Notes under the pieces: model-generated | The model's database searches: none | What the model was told of the DNA's origin: nothing | Seen by the model: the letters and a program-made list of their open reading frames with translations, nothing else | Assembly (NCBI RefSeq): GCF_016865235.1 | Contig: NZ_CP064030.1 | Coordinates: 2,294,001-2,358,000 of the forward strand | Reading direction: 5' to 3' | Source of the DNA: Dyella caseinilytica | Lineage (GTDB): Bacteria; Pseudomonadota; Gammaproteobacteria; Xanthomonadales; Rhodanobacteraceae | DNA: 64,000 bases | Made by a program: the position numbers and the translations under genes | Part shown: piece by piece, positions 24,538 through 32,691 of the stretch | Numbering within the stretch: the stretch's first letter is position 1 | How the letters are laid out: every line of letters starts with the position of its first letter

Positions 24538-25053
24538 TTACGGCAACGGCACATTGAGCGCATTCAGATCTCCGTCATTGATGTTTAGCGATGACTGCGT
24601 ATTGTTTAGCGATGACGGAGTGCAGGTCATATTTCCGACGGAAACGGCCAGCGCGATGCCTCGTTCGTTATAGGCAGCACACTGAAAGACCAACCCATTC
24701 CCGGCCTGCACCACCGAAGCATCAGTCGGAAGCTGCGCATCCCAGTCGCTTGTCTGACTGCAATCCACACCGCTTGTGCCAACAGCCACAACACTGATCT
24801 GCCCCGCCACGAGACAAGCCACCGCAACAGGCAAACTCTGATTGGTGAATCCTTGCGGGTTGCGCATCGCCAATGCCTTGGCGCGCCCCAGGCCTTCGAT
24901 CAACATGCCGGACGCATCCCGCTGATGCGCGGACTGGACCCATGCGCGAGTCAACGGCAGGCCGATAAGCATCAAGAAAGCAAAAAGGGCCAAGGTGACC
25001 ATCAATTCCACAAGGGTCAGGCCATGCGCCGAATGCGTCCGCAGCTCGTTCAT
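24538..25053 (-). CDS. fimT: FimT/GspH-type minor pilin
   Basis: 171 residues. The prepilin signal AHGLTLVELMVTLALFAFLM has Gly at -1 and Glu at +5. The LPLTRAWVQSAHQRDASGMLIEGLGRAKALAMRN segment is characteristic of FimT/GspH (the helix then the variable loop; read as two motifs, LTRAWVQSAH and GLGRAKALAMRN). The C-terminal half has two cysteine pairs. It would prime pilus assembly or, as reported for some FimT proteins, bind DNA in transformation. It lies 6 bases after pilE. Confidence 0.85.
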   Translation of the reverse strand: MNELRTHSAHGLTLVELMVTLALFAFLMLIGLPLTRAWVQSAHQRDASGMLIEGLGRAKALAMRNPQGFTNQSLPVAVACLVAGQISVVAVGTSGVDCSQTSDWDAQLPTDASVVQAGNGLVFQCAAYNERGIALAVSVGNMTCTPSSLNNTQSSLNINDGDLNALNVPLP

Positions 25054-25059
25054 GATCCC

Positions 25060-25521
25060 TCACCAGGTCGTGATTGACCCGCACCCGTTGACCGAGCCGG
25101 TGGCATTCGGGCTGATGGCTTGCTGTTCGCTTTGGCTGGGAAGCTTAAGCACGCAAGTTGAAAGCGAACTGCTAACACCGGTGGCTATCAGCACGTACCC
25201 GCCAGAGCTCGAATTGACCGTATAGACAAAATCATTGCCTTCGGCAGGCCTCCACATCGGATAAGCCGCTTCTGTATCGTTCGTCGTTGTGGTGTTGTGT
25301 GTACCGTAGGCAAGCTGAGCTTGAAGCTCGTTCTCGAGATTGAGAGCCAACGCACTCAGGTCGCCTTTTGCCGCCTGAATTTTGCCGCGGGTTATGTAAT
25401 TGCTATACGTACTCATGGCGATTACCGAAAGAATCGCGATAATCACGATGACCGTCATAAGCTCGATAAGTGTAAATCCGCCAGCCTGGCTGGAAAGCGA
25501 TCGGGTAGATCGACTCTTCAC
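25060..25521 (-). CDS. pilE: PilE-like type IV pilin
   Basis: 153 residues. The leader ends in GG and the mature protein begins FTLIELMTVIVIIAIL, the textbook type IV pilin helix with Glu5. The KIQAAKGDLSALALNLENELQ helix and a C-terminal disulfide loop between Cys of STCVLKL and NGCGSITTW match PilE. First gene of the operon pilE-fimT-pilV-pilW-pilX. In related Xanthomonadales the common order has pilE last, after pilY1, so this is a variant set. A terminator-like hairpin lies in its leader. Confidence 0.9.
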   Translation of the reverse strand: MKSRSTRSLSSQAGGFTLIELMTVIVIIAILSVIAMSTYSNYITRGKIQAAKGDLSALALNLENELQAQLAYGTHNTTTTNDTEAAYPMWRPAEGNDFVYTVNSSSGGYVLIATGVSSSLSTCVLKLPSQSEQQAISPNATGSVNGCGSITTW

Positions 25522-25554
25522 GATGTTTGCCCCTGTGAATAATCAAAGCCATCC

Positions 25555-25594
25555 AAAACAACGCCGGCGTGACAGAAAGCTGCCAACACCGGCG
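25555..25594 (-). promoter_or_regulatory. Terminator-like hairpin in the pilE leader (possible attenuator)
   Basis: On the pilE strand, CGCCGGTGT and ACGCCGGCG (25594-25586 and 25570-25562, one G-U pair) flank a 15-base loop and are followed by TTGTTTT. The structure sits about 35 bases before the pilE ATG, where a terminator would block the operon unless it is overcome, or would end an upstream transcript. Confidence 0.45.
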
Positions 25595-25952
25595 CCCTAG
25601 GACTGCGCGATATGCCAGTGCGGCACGACTTTTCGCGGATGTGCTTTGCGTCAATAAATTTGACGTCGATGGCATCGTAATATGTGACTGGTAACTCAAA
25701 ACATGGCACGAAGTGACCCATTTCTTGTCCGTATGGGCCTTGCCTATTCGTGGCCAGTATCCCCTCGTCAAAGTCCTCAACTGACAGGCAAATGGCCTTC
25801 CTGGCCATGGTTGCCGTGATGGCGTGCCGTGATCATTTTGCCAAGATCAACGAAATCGCATCTGCCATAACGAACGGCTCTGCAGTCGATCCGATGCTCG
25901 CCGCAGGCAGCGTCTTTGTTCTTATCCGGATGCTGCGAGTTACAAATTACTT
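25595..25952. other. Divergent regulatory region between pilin and GTPase cassettes
   Basis: 358 bases without a convincing gene. Short open frames on both strands have atypical composition. It must hold the promoters of both divergent operons. I found no clear sigma-54 site (no GG-N10-GC with good flanks) and no strong operator. Confidence 0.5.
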
Positions 25953-26405
25953 ATGGATGATTCCCTGGTTGCCTTTGGCGCGAACCCCATCAGCGCGTCG
26001 GACATTCGTTCCCTTTGTGACAGCGCGTTACTAAAGCTCTGCGACAAGCATCCCGAAATAAGTCTGGCCCTGGTGACAACCGCAGATGCTTGGCTGATCA
26101 GCCACCGGTTTTTGGAAAAAATGGATGCGCATCGCCTTTCTGCCATGACTGCTTCGCTGCTTGCACTGTGCGAATCGCTATCAAAAGAGCTATCGGGAGG
26201 CAGTTGCCAGTCGGCACTGCTGTCCATGGACAGCTACACCTGCGTCATCGTTCACATCAACAGCGCACAACAATCGCTAGTGCTAGCTATCGGAGTACGG
26301 CAAAACGTCATGATCGCGCTGGCTCGACGATTTGCACTGGATCTTGCCGAGCGCATTTCACTGTCGCTGCGCGCACTCGAATCAGGCGCAGACCTGTCCG
26401 CCTGA
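25953..26405 (+). CDS. Roadblock/LC7-like protein (first copy)
   Basis: 150 residues, no signal peptide. The pattern of a strand with LALVTTADAWLISH, helix DAHRLSAMTASLLALCESLSKEL, and strands YTCVIVHINSAQQSLVLAIGV is that of the Roadblock/LC7 fold, as in MglB and conservon CvnB. Such proteins dimerise and act as regulators or GTPase-activating proteins of small GTPases. It is the first gene of a four-gene cassette ending in a GTPase. The domain call is by fold pattern; no catalytic residue is diagnostic. Confidence 0.7.
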   Translation: MDDSLVAFGANPISASDIRSLCDSALLKLCDKHPEISLALVTTADAWLISHRFLEKMDAHRLSAMTASLLALCESLSKELSGGSCQSALLSMDSYTCVIVHINSAQQSLVLAIGVRQNVMIALARRFALDLAERISLSLRALESGADLSA

Positions 26406-26442
26406 TGTCGACGCTTTCTTTCACACCTCCACTGGAACATTC

Positions 26443-26802
26443 ATGAATCATTTCAGCCTTGAATCCTTGCGCAGCATCGATGGCTACATTGCCGGCGCAC
26501 TGGTCGACTGTGACAGCGGCATGCTGATGGCGGGCGACAGCAATGCCCAGATCGACCTGGACCTGGCTGCCGCCGGCAACGCAGAGGTCGTGCGAGCCAA
26601 GCGGAAAGTCATTGAAGCGCTAAAGATCAACGAAACCATTGAAGACATCTTGATCAGCCTGGAACGCCAGTACCACCTGATTCGCCCACTCGAATCGAAC
26701 AAAGGTGTTTTCCTTTACGTGATTATCGATCGTTCCCGTTCGAACCTGGCAATGGCCAGGCATCACCTTAAGGGCTTCGAGAAGTCTCTCGATTTTTCCT
26801 GA
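26443..26802 (+). CDS. Roadblock/LC7-like protein (second copy)
   Basis: 119 residues from the ATG at 26443. It starts SLESLRSIDGYIAGALVDCDSGMLMAG, where the DxxxGxxLA-like pattern is typical of Roadblock proteins, then IDLDLAAAGNAEVVRAKRKVIEALK and the strands EDILISLERQYHLIRPL and VFLYVIIDR. It is a second, shorter relative of the preceding protein and may form a heterodimer with it or with the GTPase. It lies 37 bases after the first copy and 34 before the next gene. Confidence 0.72.
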   Translation: MNHFSLESLRSIDGYIAGALVDCDSGMLMAGDSNAQIDLDLAAAGNAEVVRAKRKVIEALKINETIEDILISLERQYHLIRPLESNKGVFLYVIIDRSRSNLAMARHHLKGFEKSLDFS

Positions 26803-26836
26803 GACCGGCTCATGTTTTTCTGGTAGGCGCAGTTTC

Positions 26837-27769
26837 ATGAATATCTTGATTGGCGTAGCGAGTGTTCCTGAAGACATCGAACTGCGTCTTTCGCTTGCCT
26901 GCGGATTGCTGGCAGCGTCGCAGCTTCACGTGCAAGTGTCGCCATGGAAAGGACAGCCATGCGACGTACTCGTCGTGGACATGGAAAGCGGTTATGGACG
27001 GCTCGCTCGGGAAGTCGGCAAGCGTCGCAACCTCACGATGCTTGGTTTTGGCCGTTCCGGAAGTACAGAAGACATCCCTGGCCTGCGCCGCCTGGATCGA
27101 CAGGCTCCCGCCGCGGCCATTGCGAAAACGTTGCAGGAAATACTTGTTCCCTCTAAAGGATTCGTGGCGGGCGACATACAGGGCTTGCTGGGCATTTGTC
27201 TGCACGAGAACGGAAGTGATGAAGCGATCCTGGCCAGGCACGGCAGCACGTCGGTTGTGTTGCGCCCTGACGCTGGCCGGATCCACGCGCGCTCGATGAG
27301 CGACCTGCTGGCTGCGGAGGCGCGTCTTCTGGATCTGTCCTGGCTATCAAGCACGCGAACACAAAAGGACGCGCACGAAAGCGAATGGCTGGTTTCGCGC
27401 AGCATTGAAAGCTTTCTGGTCGTTGCCTGCCGTCGTCATCAAGCTTATCTTCCCATGCTCGGGGAAGCTCCTTATCGACTGAATCATTGGCCTGACTTGG
27501 GTGGCATTTCCGATGATCTTCATTCGCTGCGTCTGGCTGCCCTGCTCTATCTCACCCCCTGGTCCGTTGGAGCATTGGCGAAACATCTCGGTCTGCACGA
27601 AACGCAAGTCAATGCATTTTTCTGGGCGACCCTGGCAAGCGGCGCGCTCCTATGCACCGATGAAACCGCAACCGGAACGGCGATACCTTCCGCGCCGACA
27701 TCGGCTTCCTCCATTCTCCAACGGGTTGCCCGTCATTTCGGATTGAAGATCGGCCATGCACATGCCTGA
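26837..27769 (+). CDS. Hypothetical protein with C-terminal winged helix (conservon-like)
   Basis: 310 residues. The N-terminus MNILIGVASVPEDIELRLS followed by CDVLVVDMESG and NLTMLGFGRSG resembles a receiver-like Rossmann fold without a full phosphorylation site. The C-terminal part LAALLYLTPWSVGALAKHLG and ETQVNAFFWATLASGALL looks like a winged helix. In Streptomyces conservons a winged-helix DUF742 protein sits between a Roadblock protein and a GTPase, the same position as here. It overlaps the GTPase gene by 14 bases. DNA binding or protein interaction are both possible. Confidence 0.5.
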   Translation: MNILIGVASVPEDIELRLSLACGLLAASQLHVQVSPWKGQPCDVLVVDMESGYGRLAREVGKRRNLTMLGFGRSGSTEDIPGLRRLDRQAPAAAIAKTLQEILVPSKGFVAGDIQGLLGICLHENGSDEAILARHGSTSVVLRPDAGRIHARSMSDLLAAEARLLDLSWLSSTRTQKDAHESEWLVSRSIESFLVVACRRHQAYLPMLGEAPYRLNHWPDLGGISDDLHSLRLAALLYLTPWSVGALAKHLGLHETQVNAFFWATLASGALLCTDETATGTAIPSAPTSASSILQRVARHFGLKIGHAHA

Positions 27770-28292
27770 CTATGACCGTGCCATAAAGCTGCTTTTTGTC
27801 GGCCCTATCGGTGCAGGCAAAACCACGGCTATTCGTACCATTTCGGATGTGCCTCCTATTTCCACTGATGTACCTTGGACGGAAGCCACAACCGGCGGGA
27901 AAAGCACAACCACCGTCGCATTCGATTACAGCACGATACGCCTCGACCAGGACGACGTGCTGCATGTCTATGGCCTTCCTGGGCAGGAACACCTCGACTT
28001 CATGGGCCCGATCATTGGACGCGGCGCGCTGGGGGGCGTACTGCTTCTGGACGCCTCATCCTCCGTATTGCAGGAAGATTGCGCACAGGCTATCCATGGG
28101 CTGAAGCGAATCAGCCCGAGTCTCAAGTTTGTCATCGGCATTACAAAAACCGACATCTCGCCGAACTTTTCCATGAGCACCATGCGTCGACTCATGCAGC
28201 AAATGCATCTCTCGGTACCAATCTTCAGCATCGACCCGCGTAATCGCACGCAGGTCACCCAGCTCATCCGCACATTGCTGCTGGTGTTGTAG
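27756..28292 (+). CDS. Small Ras-like GTPase, MglA/CvnD (COG2229)-like
   Basis: 178 residues. The P-loop GPIGAGKTT lies at residues 16-24, switch II reads VYGLPGQEHLDFM at 71-83 (in the MglA/COG2229 manner, the usual Asp of DxxG is missing), then GGVLLLDASS and the base-recognition motif TKTD at 130-133. It is the effector of the Roadblock cassette upstream. In other bacteria such GTPases set cell polarity or link to motility machinery and sensor kinases. Divergent type IV pilin genes make a pilus-related role attractive. An ATG at 27762 is an alternative start. Confidence 0.85.
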   Translation: MHMPDYDRAIKLLFVGPIGAGKTTAIRTISDVPPISTDVPWTEATTGGKSTTTVAFDYSTIRLDQDDVLHVYGLPGQEHLDFMGPIIGRGALGGVLLLDASSSVLQEDCAQAIHGLKRISPSLKFVIGITKTDISPNFSMSTMRRLMQQMHLSVPIFSIDPRNRTQVTQLIRTLLLVL

Positions 28293-28312
28293 AAAAGAGA
28301 TATTCGACAGTG

Positions 28313-29350
28313 TCAGGCAGCCATTTCGGCGCGCTCGAGCCGGAACGGCAACTTGGCGCGGTACTGGCTCGGCGATTCACCCGTCCAACGTCGGAACGCG
28401 CGAGTCAGATTGGCGGCGTCCGAGTACCCCCGGCGCTCGGCAATTTCGTCGATCGTCATGGCTGTATTGAGCACATCGCGCAACACTTCATTTTTGCGCG
28501 CATCGTCGATCAATTGACGGAAGTTCAGGCCAAGCTGGCGCAATTTTCGCTTCAAGGTGCGACTGGACATGCACAACGCCTGGGCCACGTCTTCCATGCC
28601 GGGATAGGTTCCATTCTCCAGCGGCAGCAGATTCTTGATACGCGCAATCAGACAATCATTTTGCCCATGCTTAAGACGTTCGCTTTCGCATTGCGCCTTC
28701 ACCTGTCGCAGCACCAAGGCATTTGCCGTCGGGATCGGCAAATCCAGATAGCGATCCGGCATGCGCACCATGCACATACCGGTGCCGTATCGTGTTTGCG
28801 CCAGACGGTGGCGATAGCGGGCGAAGTATGCCGGCTGGTCATCGGTGAACCACATTTCCAGTTCTGGCAGCGGCTGCTGTGTCAGCTGCCCTCCAAGGCA
28901 CGCCGTCATGGTCGCCAGCCTTTCCAATGCGGACCGGCGCATGGGTGCGCCTGGTGAGAGATCCTGGATATGCAACTCCACCCGCCCATCCCGCTTCTGC
29001 ACGGACAGGCAGAAACCCGCCGTACGCAAGTCGAGATACTCCGCCCAGAGCTCCAGCGCCTGCCCCAAAGTGGCGCAGCTCATCAATCCAAGACCGAGAA
29101 GCCCGTGCCAAGTCAGCGTGGCGCGTAACCCAAGCTCGAAGCCCATGCCCGGGTCCCCTGCAAGGCTGATGGCATTGGCCAACAGGGCCGCGTCCTGCTG
29201 GGTCGTCAAACGGAGGTTGCCCTCGAGTTGGGCTGGCCCAATACCGGTATCCACCAACACGTCTTCGATGGGAATGCGGCGCTGCTCCAACCACTGCAAC
29301 AGACCCACAGCATATTCAGCCGAGACATCGGCTCTGTACCAATCATTCAT
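28313..29350 (-). CDS. AraC-family transcriptional regulator (OruR-like)
   Basis: 345 residues. The N-terminal Arabinose_bd-type domain (LLQWLEQRRIPIEDVL through FELGLRATLTWHGLLGLGLMSC) precedes a C-terminal pair of helix-turn-helix motifs (about residues 245-335): MEDVAQALCMSSRTLKRKL and IDEIAERRGYSDAANLTRAF, ending RWTGESPSQYR. This is the layout of OruR/ArgR-like and virulence regulators. The target is unknown. It is convergent with the GTPase gene, 20 bases apart, and divergent from the two-component system. Confidence 0.92.
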   Translation of the reverse strand: MNDWYRADVSAEYAVGLLQWLEQRRIPIEDVLVDTGIGPAQLEGNLRLTTQQDAALLANAISLAGDPGMGFELGLRATLTWHGLLGLGLMSCATLGQALELWAEYLDLRTAGFCLSVQKRDGRVELHIQDLSPGAPMRRSALERLATMTACLGGQLTQQPLPELEMWFTDDQPAYFARYRHRLAQTRYGTGMCMVRMPDRYLDLPIPTANALVLRQVKAQCESERLKHGQNDCLIARIKNLLPLENGTYPGMEDVAQALCMSSRTLKRKLRQLGLNFRQLIDDARKNEVLRDVLNTAMTIDEIAERRGYSDAANLTRAFRRWTGESPSQYRAKLPFRLERAEMAA

Positions 29351-29687
29351 CTTTATCTCGCCCCTTCAGCAAGACCTGGGGCCACTCCACAACTGCCGCG
29401 GAGCTAGATAGCCACCATTGAGGGCGATACTTCAGAGTCACTCGCTTGTGCGCATGCGTTTTACCTATACGCAGCATGCACTTGTCATGACATTCTTTTA
29501 AATCAATGGCTTATGAATTTCATCTGACGAGTGTAGCAAGCGCGACGACTCGTTCTCCATGCCTGGTTCACGGCTAAAGTCGTCGAGAACGTTGAAGGTC
29601 TGGAAGGTTGCCGGGGTCGTTAATCAAAGCCTAACAACCCGGGTGCATGCTGTCGGCTCCACCCCGCGTTTCCAAAGAACTTTATCC
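29351..29687. other. Divergent intergenic region, AraC regulator / two-component system
   Basis: 337 bases. A T-rich patch with TTTTAAATCAATGG near 29495 could include the two-component promoter. The upstream part is open in the response-regulator frame to 29559, but the encoded residues do not look like protein. Nothing else recognised. Confidence 0.4.
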
Positions 29688-30350
29688 GTGAATCTGTTAT
29701 TGGTCGAAGACGATACGATGCTTGCCGAAGCCATTTGCGATGGTGTGCGGCAGCATGCATGGGATGTTGACCATGTTGGCGACGCTGTTGGGGCAAAAAC
29801 GGCACTGGTCGACCACGCTTACGCTGCAGTTTTGCTGGATATTGGCCTGCCGGGCGATTCTGGCCTAACGGTTCTACGCTTCTTGCGCGAGCGCTATGAC
29901 ACGATCCCTGTCATCATCCTGACGGCACGCGGACAGCTCAGCGATCGCATCCGCGGACTGGACGCCGGTGCGGACGACTATCTCGTCAAACCCTTCCAAC
30001 TCGGGGAACTGCTCGCGCGCGTGAGAGCCGTGACTCGGCGTAGCGAAGGCCAAGTCGTCGCCACCCTCATCCACGGCGAAGTGGTGCTGGATCCAGCTAA
30101 ACGCCGGGTCACCAAAGCAGGCGAGCCGGTTGCCCTCAGCGCCCATGAGTATCAGATCCTTTTTACGTTGCTCAAACGCACGGGACGCGTGGTGACGCGG
30201 GATGACCTTGAGCGCGCCATTTACGGCGACCGGGCTGCCGTGGGCAGCAACACGATATCGGTGTTCGTGCATCAGCTGAGGCGAAAGCTCGGCGATGACG
30301 TCATTACGACCGTACATGGCCACGGCTACACGATAGGTGCAACAGTATGA
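29688..30350 (+). CDS. OmpR-family response regulator, QseB/PmrA-like
   Basis: 220 residues from a GTG that gives the family N-terminus (NLLLVEDDTMLAEAI). The receiver domain has the acidic pair EDD, the phospho-acceptor in AVLLDIGLPGDSG and the Lys in DYLVKPF. The winged helix ends TVHGHGYTIG. No ATG lies near the right position, and upstream in-frame codons do not resemble the family. It overlaps its kinase gene as ATGA, so the pair is co-translated. The signal may be envelope stress or cations, as for QseBC/PmrAB, but this is inference. Confidence 0.93.
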   Translation: MNLLLVEDDTMLAEAICDGVRQHAWDVDHVGDAVGAKTALVDHAYAAVLLDIGLPGDSGLTVLRFLRERYDTIPVIILTARGQLSDRIRGLDAGADDYLVKPFQLGELLARVRAVTRRSEGQVVATLIHGEVVLDPAKRRVTKAGEPVALSAHEYQILFTLLKRTGRVVTRDDLERAIYGDRAAVGSNTISVFVHQLRRKLGDDVITTVHGHGYTIGATV

Positions 30351-31564
30351 GGTCCTTGCAATGGCGCATGCTGGCGGGGCTGGGCTTGGTGGTCGCGTTG
30401 GTTTGGAGCATCTCCATCGCCATGTTGATTTCCTATTTGAATGCCGGCCCTTCAACGGCGTGGCGTGGCAACCTCGGCGCGCTGAGTGACACGCTCGTCA
30501 AGGCATTACCTCGCGAATGGGTCCGAGTGCACGAACCTTCTGAAGCCCAAGGGGTAAGGGGAATCGCGCCTCAATCAACCCGCATAAGTGAAGAGAAAGC
30601 GCTGGCCGCGCACCCACAGAGGGTTGTGCAGCCCAACAACGATGTTGGCGGCATGCTTACCGCGATGCTCCTCAATACCATTGAGCTGGCCGTGGTTGGC
30701 GTGGTGATGTGGTGGATCGTCGTGGCCTCTTTGCGACCCTTGCGAGCTTTATCCGAAGATATCGCCAGACGCAAAGCCTTCGATTCCGAACCGCTTTTGA
30801 TCGACCAAGTTCCCGATGAGCTTCGCCCGCTCATTCTGGCTTTCAATTCACTCCTGCGGCGCGTGGACACCGCCATGCGTGCCGAACGTCAGTTCATTGC
30901 CGATGCCGCCCACGAACTTCGCACACCATTAGCTGCTCTGCACATGCAAGGAGAGGTCGGACTGCGTGCCGATACGGTTGAACGCAAGAATGAGGCATTA
31001 AAGAAGCTTTTGGTCGTTTCTCATCGCACCCATCGTCTGGCCGAACAGTTGCTGGACTTGGCGCGACTCGACGCAGGATTGCATGCAACAGGTCTTCACT
31101 ACACCGATCTGCTGGACCTTTCCCGCCACGTCATCAGCGAATTCAGTATTCAAGCCGGAGCACGAGGCACACGCCTGCTTCTCTCCGGAGCGTCATGCTT
31201 AGTCAAATGTGATCTTGATGAGATTGGCATTCTGCTCCGCAACCTGATCGACAATGCCATTCGACACGGCCGTGACTTTGGCACTGTCGAGATCCGCTGC
31301 GGATATATCATTCGTGAGAACGGCCGCCATCCTTTGCTGGAGGTACGCGACAATGGACCTGGTGTTCCGGAAGAGGAACGGACGGCCATTTTCAACCGTT
31401 TCTATCGCGCCAAGGATGTCGAGGTGCGAGGAAGCGGCATCGGTCTTTCGCTCGTCGCTAGCATAGCCAGGCTTCACGATGCGGTGATCGAGACGGGACA
31501 AGGCAAGAACGGTCAAGGCTTCCTCATTCGGTTCATTTTTCCAGCCGAAACACTTGGCTCGTAA
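30347..31564 (+). CDS. Sensor histidine kinase, QseC-like
   Basis: 405 residues. Membrane helices at about 8-30 and 107-127 flank a short periplasmic sensor of about 75 residues. A HAMP-like linker is followed by the H box with the phosphorylated His189 in ADAAHELRTPL, an N box in LLRNLIDNAIRHG, and G boxes DNGPGVPEEE and GSGIGLSLV. It should autophosphorylate and signal to the regulator encoded just upstream. The periplasmic sensor carries no cysteines that I notice. Confidence 0.92.
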   Translation: MRSLQWRMLAGLGLVVALVWSISIAMLISYLNAGPSTAWRGNLGALSDTLVKALPREWVRVHEPSEAQGVRGIAPQSTRISEEKALAAHPQRVVQPNNDVGGMLTAMLLNTIELAVVGVVMWWIVVASLRPLRALSEDIARRKAFDSEPLLIDQVPDELRPLILAFNSLLRRVDTAMRAERQFIADAAHELRTPLAALHMQGEVGLRADTVERKNEALKKLLVVSHRTHRLAEQLLDLARLDAGLHATGLHYTDLLDLSRHVISEFSIQAGARGTRLLLSGASCLVKCDLDEIGILLRNLIDNAIRHGRDFGTVEIRCGYIIRENGRHPLLEVRDNGPGVPEEERTAIFNRFYRAKDVEVRGSGIGLSLVASIARLHDAVIETGQGKNGQGFLIRFIFPAETLGS

Positions 31565-31764
31565 GAAAAATGGACGTCGCGAGGCCATTCCACACAGATG
31601 CTTTGATGCAGCAATATGCTCTGATAAAACAAATCTTCCACAGCTACAAATCCTAATCAATTCTTAAAAACCGTTCCCTAGCATGGTCAATAAGGAGCCA
31701 CATGCTCCTGTCATCGACCTCTCCCTGGCGCCGTAGCGCCCACCCGAAGACTAGGAACGTATCC

Positions 31765-32430
31765 ATGCAAATCACCACCAAGGCCTCGTGCTTACTGTTG
31801 CTCAGTATTGCCGCTGCACTGACAGGTTGCGCCTCCACACAACCCAAACCGTATCAAGGGATCGAATCGTCCACTTATCTTCGCCCGAATGACCAGAGCA
31901 AGCGCGGGCACGAACCTTATGCATATACCTCCAACGCGGACTGGAAGCGCTACAGCCGCTTCATAATGGATCCTGTCACGATTTATAACGGCGCTGACAA
32001 TCAATTCGATGCAAAGATTACCGACGAAGATAAGGCAGAGCTTGCGACCTACATGCAACAGCAGTTTGAAGACAAGCTCGAACAACGCTTCAAAAAGGAA
32101 TCCTTTCCAGCGGACGGTACGTTACGTATTCATGTAACGCTCACCGGCGCCAAGCACACGACCAAGTTTTTCTCCACGTTCACGCGCATGGATCTCGGCG
32201 GAATGCCGATCAACACCGTGCAGGCCATCCGTGGCAAGGAAGGGTTGATGACAGGCTCCGTAAGCTACGCCGTTGAAATCTACGACGCATCCACGAATCG
32301 CTTACTGAAAGCCTATGTGGACAAACAATATCCGAATGCGCTGAACATGAAGGCGACTTTCGGCAAACTCGGGGCCTCTAAACGCGGTATCGATAAGGGC
32401 GCCGACAGCTTGCTTGCAGGTCTTCAGTAA
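31765..32430 (+). CDS. DUF3313-like lipoprotein
   Basis: 221 residues from the ATG at 31765, which has AGGA eight bases upstream. Signal peptide with lipobox LTGC, so the mature protein is lipidated. The body (YLRPNDQSKRGHEPYAYTS, RFIMDPVTIYNG, LRIHVTLTGAKHTTKF, and GSVSYAVEIYDASTNRLL) matches the DUF3313 family of envelope lipoproteins of unknown function. It lies 200 bases after the QseC-like kinase, so may be in its regulon. A weak hairpin CTCCCG/CGGGAG (32438-32459) follows. Confidence 0.8.
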   Translation: MQITTKASCLLLLSIAAALTGCASTQPKPYQGIESSTYLRPNDQSKRGHEPYAYTSNADWKRYSRFIMDPVTIYNGADNQFDAKITDEDKAELATYMQQQFEDKLEQRFKKESFPADGTLRIHVTLTGAKHTTKFFSTFTRMDLGGMPINTVQAIRGKEGLMTGSVSYAVEIYDASTNRLLKAYVDKQYPNALNMKATFGKLGASKRGIDKGADSLLAGLQ

Positions 32431-32588
32431 GCGAACCCTCCCGCTGTTGCTACCGGGAGTGTTTAGCGCTTACGTGATCCTGATAATGTTCGCGGCTCAC
32501 GGTTTCAATTCTCGCCTGATCTGGGATGATAGGGAGACTCGACCTTAATCAAATACTAAAACAAGTATGGAATGCTCCCACTCGCCCC

Positions 32589-32627
32589 CGCAGGCGATCC
32601 GCCTGCGAATCTACTGCGGGCAGTAGA
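32589..32627. repeat. Two adjacent hairpins, REP-like
   Basis: CGCAGGCG-ATC-CGCCTGCG (32589-32607) and TCTACTGC-GG-GCAGTAGA (32610-32627) are two 8-bp perfect inverted repeats only two bases apart, between convergent genes. No U tract follows on either strand, so this is not a classical terminator. It may be a REP-type element or a transcript-stabilising structure. Confidence 0.5.
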
Positions 32628-32691
32628 TACAACCCCTCGTCTGGTGGATTGTCTGCGGAGGCGTCTTTCAACACCATCAAGTTCCTATGCC

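Noticed and set aside
25518..25808. 96-codon open frame overlapping the pilE start
   Set aside because: It runs through the leader hairpin and has atypical residue composition; no ribosome binding site.
25595..25952. Possible sigma-54 promoter for pilE (TGGCAC and TGGCAT elements)
   Set aside because: The -12 GC dinucleotide is not at the required 10-base spacing on either strand.
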